Below are positions 59,914-64,000 of a stretch of 64,000 nt of DNA, piece after piece. Below the pieces are notes generated by a model. The model saw only the letters and a program-made list of their open reading frames with translations. It was not told the origin of the DNA and did not search any database. The stretch comes from Mediterraneibacter glycyrrhizinilyticus (GTDB lineage Bacteria; Bacillota; Clostridia; Lachnospirales; Lachnospiraceae). Location of the stretch: the NCBI RefSeq assembly GCF_015560805.1, contig NZ_JADMSO010000004.1:1-64000 (forward strand), written 5' to 3'. A program made the position numbers and the translations under genes. Each line of letters begins with the position of its first letter. Positions within the stretch are counted from its first letter, which is position 1.

Positions 59914-61281
59914 ATGGTTGAAAAAGATACAAAAAAAGTAGGATGTTCGTTTCAGGAGAATATTGCGTATCTGGAACGAGTACTGCCGGTAAAAGAAAGT
60001 TTTGATATTGTGCGGCGGGATATGGAGATCGGAGAGCGGGCGGCGACGTTCTACTTTATAGACGGGTTTACAAAAGACGAGTCCATGCTGAAGATCATGG
60101 ACTCTTTATTTAGTGCGAAAGCGGAGGATATGCCGGAGGACGGAACGACATTTGCCAGACGGCATATTCCCTATGTTGAGGTGGACCTTGTTCAAAGTTT
60201 TGACGAAGTATTCCGGAATCTGCTATCCGGGGCAACCTGCTTGTTTATCGAGGGATATGAAGTGTGTTTTGTGATCGACTGCAGGACGTATCCGGCGCGG
60301 AGTGTGGACGAACCGGACAAGGATAAATCACTGCGAGGCTCCAGAGACGGATTTGTGGAAACGATCGTGTTCAATACGGCGCTTCTCCGCCGCAGGATCC
60401 GGGATGCAAATCTGGTCATGGAGATGACCGAAGCCGGACAGACGTCGAGAACGGATATTGCGATCTGTTATATGAAAGACCGGGTGGATCCGGAATTATT
60501 GAAAAATGTGAGCAGCCGGATTGAAAAACTTCAGATCGACGATCTCAGAATGAATCAGCAGAGTCTTGCGGAAGCGCTGTTCAAACGGAAATGGTTCAAC
60601 CCGTTTCCGAAATTCAAGTTTACCGAGCGTCCGGATACGGCGGCGGCTTGTCTTTTAGAGGGGAAAATCGTGATTTTAGTGGATAATTCCCCGTCAGCGA
60701 TGATCCTGCCGACTTCGATTTATGATATGGTGGAAGAGGCGAACGACTATTATTTTCCGACGATCACCCGTGTGTATCTGAAATTTTCGCGGGCGCTGAT
60801 CACATTCGGCACGGTATTTTTGACGCCGGTCTATCTGCTTTTTATGCAGAATCTGGAATGGCTTCCGGAGATGTTCCGATTTACGGTCGTGCAGGAGCCG
60901 GTATATGTGCCGCTGATCTTCCAATTTCTCCTGTTGGAGCTTTCGATCGATGGACTTCGGCTTGCTGCGATGAACACGCCGAGTATGTTAAGCACCCCGC
61001 TGAGTGTGATCGCCGGTCTCGTGATGGGAGAATTTGCGGTGTCTTCCGGCTGGTTTAACGCCGAGATCATGCTGGGGATGGCTTTCGTTGCGGTGGCGAA
61101 TTATACCCAGCCTAATTTTGAACTGGGATATGCATTGAAATTTATGCGGCTGATGCTGCTGATCCTGACGGCATGTTTCAATGGAACCGGATTTGCGGTC
61201 GGTTGTGTTCTGGTTGTATGTTTTCTGGCGTTTAACAAAACACTTTCCGGTCGGAATTATTTGAATGTGAAATTGAATTGA
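59914..61281 (+). CDS. spoVAF: Spore protein of the SpoVAF/GerAA family
   Basis: A 455-residue GerA-type protein. A soluble N-terminal domain of about 275 residues, ending in the RPDTAAACLLEGKIVILVDNSP segment, is followed by about five membrane segments (YLKFSRALITFGTVFLTPVYLL onward). Such proteins sit in the inner spore membrane for nutrient germination or, in the SpoVAF type, with the SpoVA DPA channel. No GerB/GerC or spoVA genes lie beside it. Lack of the other ger genes and its length favour SpoVAF. The stop is followed at once by a family 2 repeat. Confidence 0.82.
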   Translation: MVEKDTKKVGCSFQENIAYLERVLPVKESFDIVRRDMEIGERAATFYFIDGFTKDESMLKIMDSLFSAKAEDMPEDGTTFARRHIPYVEVDLVQSFDEVFRNLLSGATCLFIEGYEVCFVIDCRTYPARSVDEPDKDKSLRGSRDGFVETIVFNTALLRRRIRDANLVMEMTEAGQTSRTDIAICYMKDRVDPELLKNVSSRIEKLQIDDLRMNQQSLAEALFKRKWFNPFPKFKFTERPDTAAACLLEGKIVILVDNSPSAMILPTSIYDMVEEANDYYFPTITRVYLKFSRALITFGTVFLTPVYLLFMQNLEWLPEMFRFTVVQEPVYVPLIFQFLLLELSIDGLRLAAMNTPSMLSTPLSVIAGLVMGEFAVSSGWFNAEIMLGMAFVAVANYTQPNFELGYALKFMRLMLLILTACFNGTGFAVGCVLVVCFLAFNKTLSGRNYLNVKLN

Positions 61282-61283
61282 CA

Positions 61284-61348
61284 GCGTCGGTGTATAAGGG
61301 GGAATCGGTCTGTGAAGAGCAGATCTGAGACCCTTTGTACACCGACGT
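61284..61348 (+). repeat. Palindromic repeat family 2, hairpin copy
   Basis: GCGTCGGTGTATAAGGG pairs with CCCTTTGTACACCGACGT around about 30 bases. It begins three bases after the spoVAF stop codon and can act as a terminator, although no long T run follows. Confidence 0.75.
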
Positions 61349-61381
61349 TACTTGGAAAGCGGAATATTTCCCAAAAAAATT

Positions 61382-61410
61382 TTGAACTGAAAAGAAAAAA
61401 GTGGTATGAT
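61382..61410 (+). promoter_or_regulatory. Sigma-A promoter of DegV gene
   Basis: TTGAAC at 61382-61387 and TATGAT at 61405-61410 are 17 bases apart, with the start codon 33 bases on. Confidence 0.75.
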
Positions 61411-61443
61411 AGTACGGTCAGAAGAGAGTAGGAGGGAAGACAA

Positions 61444-62307
61444 ATGAGAGATTATGTAATTACTGTAAACAGCACGGTAGATTTGCCGAAAGAGTGGCTG
61501 GAAGAGCGCAAAGTTCCCGTGATTCCCCTGAAATATACGATTGATAATGAGACGTATACCGATATGGAGGGACTGTCGTCAAAAGAATTTTTCGGAAAGC
61601 TCCGTGACGGAAAGATGGCGACAACATCACAGATCAATCCGGAAGAGGCGAGAGCACAGTTGGAACCATTTTTAAAAGAGGGAAAAGATGTGCTTCATCT
61701 TGGATTCTCATCCGGTTTAAGCGGAACGTACAACAGTATGCGGATCGCCGGAGAAGAATTAAAAGAGGAATATCCGGAAGCAAAGATCATCATCATCGAT
61801 ACGCTCTGCGCATGCCTTGGAGAGGGACTGCTGCTTTATAAAGCACTTCAGCAGAAAGCATCCGGAAAGACGATCGAGGAGACTGCAAAGTGGGTGGAGG
61901 AAAATAAACTTCATATCTGCCACAACGTGACGGTGGCCGATTTGTTCCATCTGCACCGCGGAGGACGGATTTCCAAGGCATCGGCGGTTCTCGGATCTGT
62001 CGTTCAGATCAAGCCGATCATTCATATGGATGAGAACGGAAAGCTGCAGGTTGTCGGAAAGGAACGCGGACGTAAAAAATCACTGAATAAAATCGTAGAT
62101 ATGGCAGTGGAACAGATCAAGGGATGGGACAATGATATTGCCATGATCACACATGGCGATTGTCAGGAAGATGCAGAGTATGTAGCGAAACTGGTCCGGG
62201 AAAGGCTGGGAATTGAAAATATTCTGATCAATAACATCGGAACTGTGATCGGCAGTCATACAGGACCGGGAGTCGTCGCGGTGTTTGTGATGGGAAACAA
62301 GCGATAG
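61444..62307 (+). CDS. DegV family fatty-acid binding protein
   Basis: A 287-residue DegV/FakB-type protein. Hallmarks: VNSTVDLPKEW near the start, TSQINPEEARAQLEPFL, the SSGLSGTYNS fatty-acid carboxylate site, and HRGGRISKAS. FakB proteins present fatty acids to the FakA kinase for uptake into phospholipid. GGAGGG is ahead of the ATG. No fakA gene lies near. Monocistronic with its own promoter and terminator. Confidence 0.92.
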   Translation: MRDYVITVNSTVDLPKEWLEERKVPVIPLKYTIDNETYTDMEGLSSKEFFGKLRDGKMATTSQINPEEARAQLEPFLKEGKDVLHLGFSSGLSGTYNSMRIAGEELKEEYPEAKIIIIDTLCACLGEGLLLYKALQQKASGKTIEETAKWVEENKLHICHNVTVADLFHLHRGGRISKASAVLGSVVQIKPIIHMDENGKLQVVGKERGRKKSLNKIVDMAVEQIKGWDNDIAMITHGDCQEDAEYVAKLVRERLGIENILINNIGTVIGSHTGPGVVAVFVMGNKR

Positions 62308-62336
62308 TCGTAATAGCGGTGATAGAAGTAAAAGAA

Positions 62337-62382
62337 AAGAAACGGAAAGGAATGTGAAAAATTCCGATCCGTTTCTTTTTTT
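62337..62382. terminator. Terminator after DegV gene
   Basis: AGAAACGGAAAGGAAT pairs with ATTCCGATCCGTTTCT around GTGAAAA, followed by a T run. It likely also serves the convergent NSS gene. Confidence 0.9.
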
Positions 62383-62389
62383 GTTGTTT

Positions 62390-63748
62390 TTATAATGTGT
62401 AGATTCCGGCTGCGTTTAAAACGGAGCTGATCAGGATTGCGATCAGGATCACCGGGGCTACCCATTTGATCACGACGGTAAACAGAGTCACACTTTTGAA
62501 TTTGGCGCCCTCTGCGTTCGCCTCGTCGATGATCGTCTTTGGCTTGATGACAAATCCGACAAAGAAACAAGTCAGCAGCGCAACGATCGGCATCAGAATG
62601 CTGTTGCTGATGAAATCCCATGCGTCTAAGATCGACATTCCAAGCGGCTGGATGAAATCCCATACGCCGAAACCAAGGGAAGACGGAATTCCCATCAGGA
62701 GACAGTATATAAGAACGATGATCGCGGTCTTTTTCCGTTTCCAGTGGAAATAATCCATCAAAATCGAAACGATCGTTTCCATCAGGGAGATGGAAGAGGT
62801 CACTGCGGCAAAAAATACAAGGACGAAAAATGCGGTTCCGAGTACGGCGCCAAACGGCATGGATGCAAATACTTTCGGCAGTGTGATGAACATCAGTCCC
62901 GGTCCGGCATTGAGCGCGTCCGTGTTTCCGCCGGAGAATGCAAAGACAGCCGGTACGATCATCAGTCCCGCAAAGAATGCGATACCGGTGTCAAAAATCT
63001 CGATCTGACGGACAGAATGTTCCAGATTTGTACTGCGTTTCATGTAAGAACCGTAAGTGATCATAATTCCCATTGCCAGAGACATGGAATAAAAGAGCTG
63101 TCCCATTGCTGCGAGAAGCGTCTTCAAAGAGAAGTCGGACATGTGCGGTGTGATGTAGTATTTTACACCCTCCCATGCGCCGTCGATCGTCAGGACGTAG
63201 AGTGAGATTCCGATGGTGAGGACAACGAGCAGCGGCATCATAAACCGGCTGACTTTTTCGATTCCCTTTTCAACTCCGAAAAGTACAACGATTGCAGTGA
63301 AGACCATAAACAGGGCGAACCAGAAGATCGGTTCACCTGTCTGACCGATAAAACTTGAAAAATAAGTGTCTTCTGCAGCCTGTTTCGTCTGACCGCTGAT
63401 AAATACGGTGAAATACTTGATCACCCATCCGCCGATCACAGAGTAGTATGGTAGGATCAGGATCGGAACGAGTGCGGCAAGTACACCGATGAAACGGTAT
63501 TTTTTATTCAGGGCGCTGAACGCTCCGATGGCGCTGAGGCGGGTTTTTCTTCCCAATGCGATCTCGGCGGTCATCAAAGCGAAACCGAATGTTACCGCAA
63601 GTATGATGTAGCAGAGCAGAAATGTTCCGCCGCCGTACTGTGCGACCAGATACGGGAAACGCCAGATGTTTCCGAGACCGACAGCAGAGCCTGCCGCCGC
63701 AAGGATAAATCCGATTTTACTGGTGAAATTACTTCTGTTGTTTGTCAT
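62390..63748 (-). CDS. Sodium-dependent NSS family transporter (second)
   Basis: A 452-residue LeuT-fold symporter. N-terminal FTSKIGFILAAAGSAVGLGNIWRFPY with the TM1 Na+/substrate site, then about eleven further membrane segments. GGAGG precedes the ATG. It differs clearly from the copy at 13792-15258, so it is a paralog and not a recent duplicate. Amino-acid or amine uptake is inferred. Confidence 0.93.
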   Translation of the reverse strand: MTNNRSNFTSKIGFILAAAGSAVGLGNIWRFPYLVAQYGGGTFLLCYIILAVTFGFALMTAEIALGRKTRLSAIGAFSALNKKYRFIGVLAALVPILILPYYSVIGGWVIKYFTVFISGQTKQAAEDTYFSSFIGQTGEPIFWFALFMVFTAIVVLFGVEKGIEKVSRFMMPLLVVLTIGISLYVLTIDGAWEGVKYYITPHMSDFSLKTLLAAMGQLFYSMSLAMGIMITYGSYMKRSTNLEHSVRQIEIFDTGIAFFAGLMIVPAVFAFSGGNTDALNAGPGLMFITLPKVFASMPFGAVLGTAFFVLVFFAAVTSSISLMETIVSILMDYFHWKRKKTAIIVLIYCLLMGIPSSLGFGVWDFIQPLGMSILDAWDFISNSILMPIVALLTCFFVGFVIKPKTIIDEANAEGAKFKSVTLFTVVIKWVAPVILIAILISSVLNAAGIYTL

Positions 63749-63862
63749 ATAACGAAAACCTCCAATATTTTTATTTTTATATCAAAAGAGCAAAGTCTTT
63801 TTCTTTTCATGATTACTTCTTTGACAACGGTATCTGTGCGGGGAAACCGACCGGGGTTGGCA

Positions 63863-64000
63863 TCATCCGATACCGCCGAAGAAAATACCGAGAATGTATA
63901 CGGCGACGGCTACGCCGCAAAATACATATTTTGTCATCGGTTCCAGCCACTTGCCGACCGGTTTCTTTCGTCCCTCCTGAATCGCATTGCGGGCAAACCG
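63863..64000 (-). CDS. C-terminus of a third NSS transporter, cut by window edge
   Basis: Read on the minus strand, 45 residues and a stop are visible. They include KPVGKWLEPMTKYVF, a membrane segment VAVAVYILGIFFGGIG and the stop at 63863-63865. The sequence fits the C-terminal end of NSS/SNF transporters. It would be co-oriented with the NSS gene at 62390-63748, after a gap of 114 bases. Confidence 0.6.
   Translation of the reverse strand, partial: RFARNAIQEGRKKPVGKWLEPMTKYVFCGVAVAVYILGIFFGGIG

Noticed and set aside
1-64000. CRISPR arrays, prophage genes, rRNA operons and complete insertion sequences
   Set aside because: None was found when reading the window.

Overview
The window looks like chromosomal DNA of an anaerobic, spore-forming Clostridia species, most likely a Lachnospiraceae gut commensal. 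The reasons are a mid-40s G+C content by eye, strong AGGAGG-type ribosome sites, class I T-box leaders, a SigH sporulation sigma gene, a SpoVAF/GerAA-type spore protein, a glutaminyl-tRNA synthetase, and GPH symporter plus GH78/GH3 glycoside catabolism with no signal peptides. This placement is an inference from gene content. No rRNA, phage, insertion sequence or CRISPR array was seen.

Left part (1-29.8 kb), mostly housekeeping. A tRNA-Met is followed by an AT-rich orphan HipA-like kinase gene, a secreted choline-binding-repeat/CAP protein, ispF with an unusual Cys-rich tail, and a GNAT acetyltransferase. A Cys T-box then controls cysE-cysS-mrnC-rlmB-sigH. After tRNA-Thr come dtd, an ECF sigma/anti-sigma pair, a Nudix gene, an NSS transporter, glnS, a MocR regulator, a cardiolipin synthase, purA, small membrane and Cys-rich proteins, thrS under a Thr T-box, an AI-2E-family transporter and metA.

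Middle part (29.8-56.8 kb), a carbohydrate catabolism region built around rhamnosides. It holds a GH2 gene fragment without its N-terminus, a MATE/TetR divergent pair, three GH78 rhamnosidase-like genes, a GH3 beta-glucosidase, two GPH sugar symporters, two alpha/beta-hydrolases, a DUF5060-type putative glycosidase, two AraC regulators, a 76-residue protein coupled to one of them, and a Fic gene. None of the hydrolases shows a signal peptide, so I infer that small glycosides, possibly acylated plant glycosides, are imported by the symporters and taken apart in the cytoplasm. Four of the hydrolases (GH2, GH3 and two GH78) end in the same short C-terminal module, although their catalytic folds are unrelated.

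Right part (56.9-64 kb). An aminotransferase, an FMN-dependent alpha-hydroxy-acid dehydrogenase homolog, dut, spoVAF, a DegV-family gene and two NSS transporters, the last running off the window.

Two dispersed repeat families stand out. The first is an 84-bp two-hairpin element, present as two nearly identical full copies and one half copy, each lying seven bases past a T-run at or just after a rho-independent terminator. The second is a palindromic family with the core GCGTCGGTGTACAAGG found just after gene ends. These repeats and the shared C-terminal module are the least explained features of the window.
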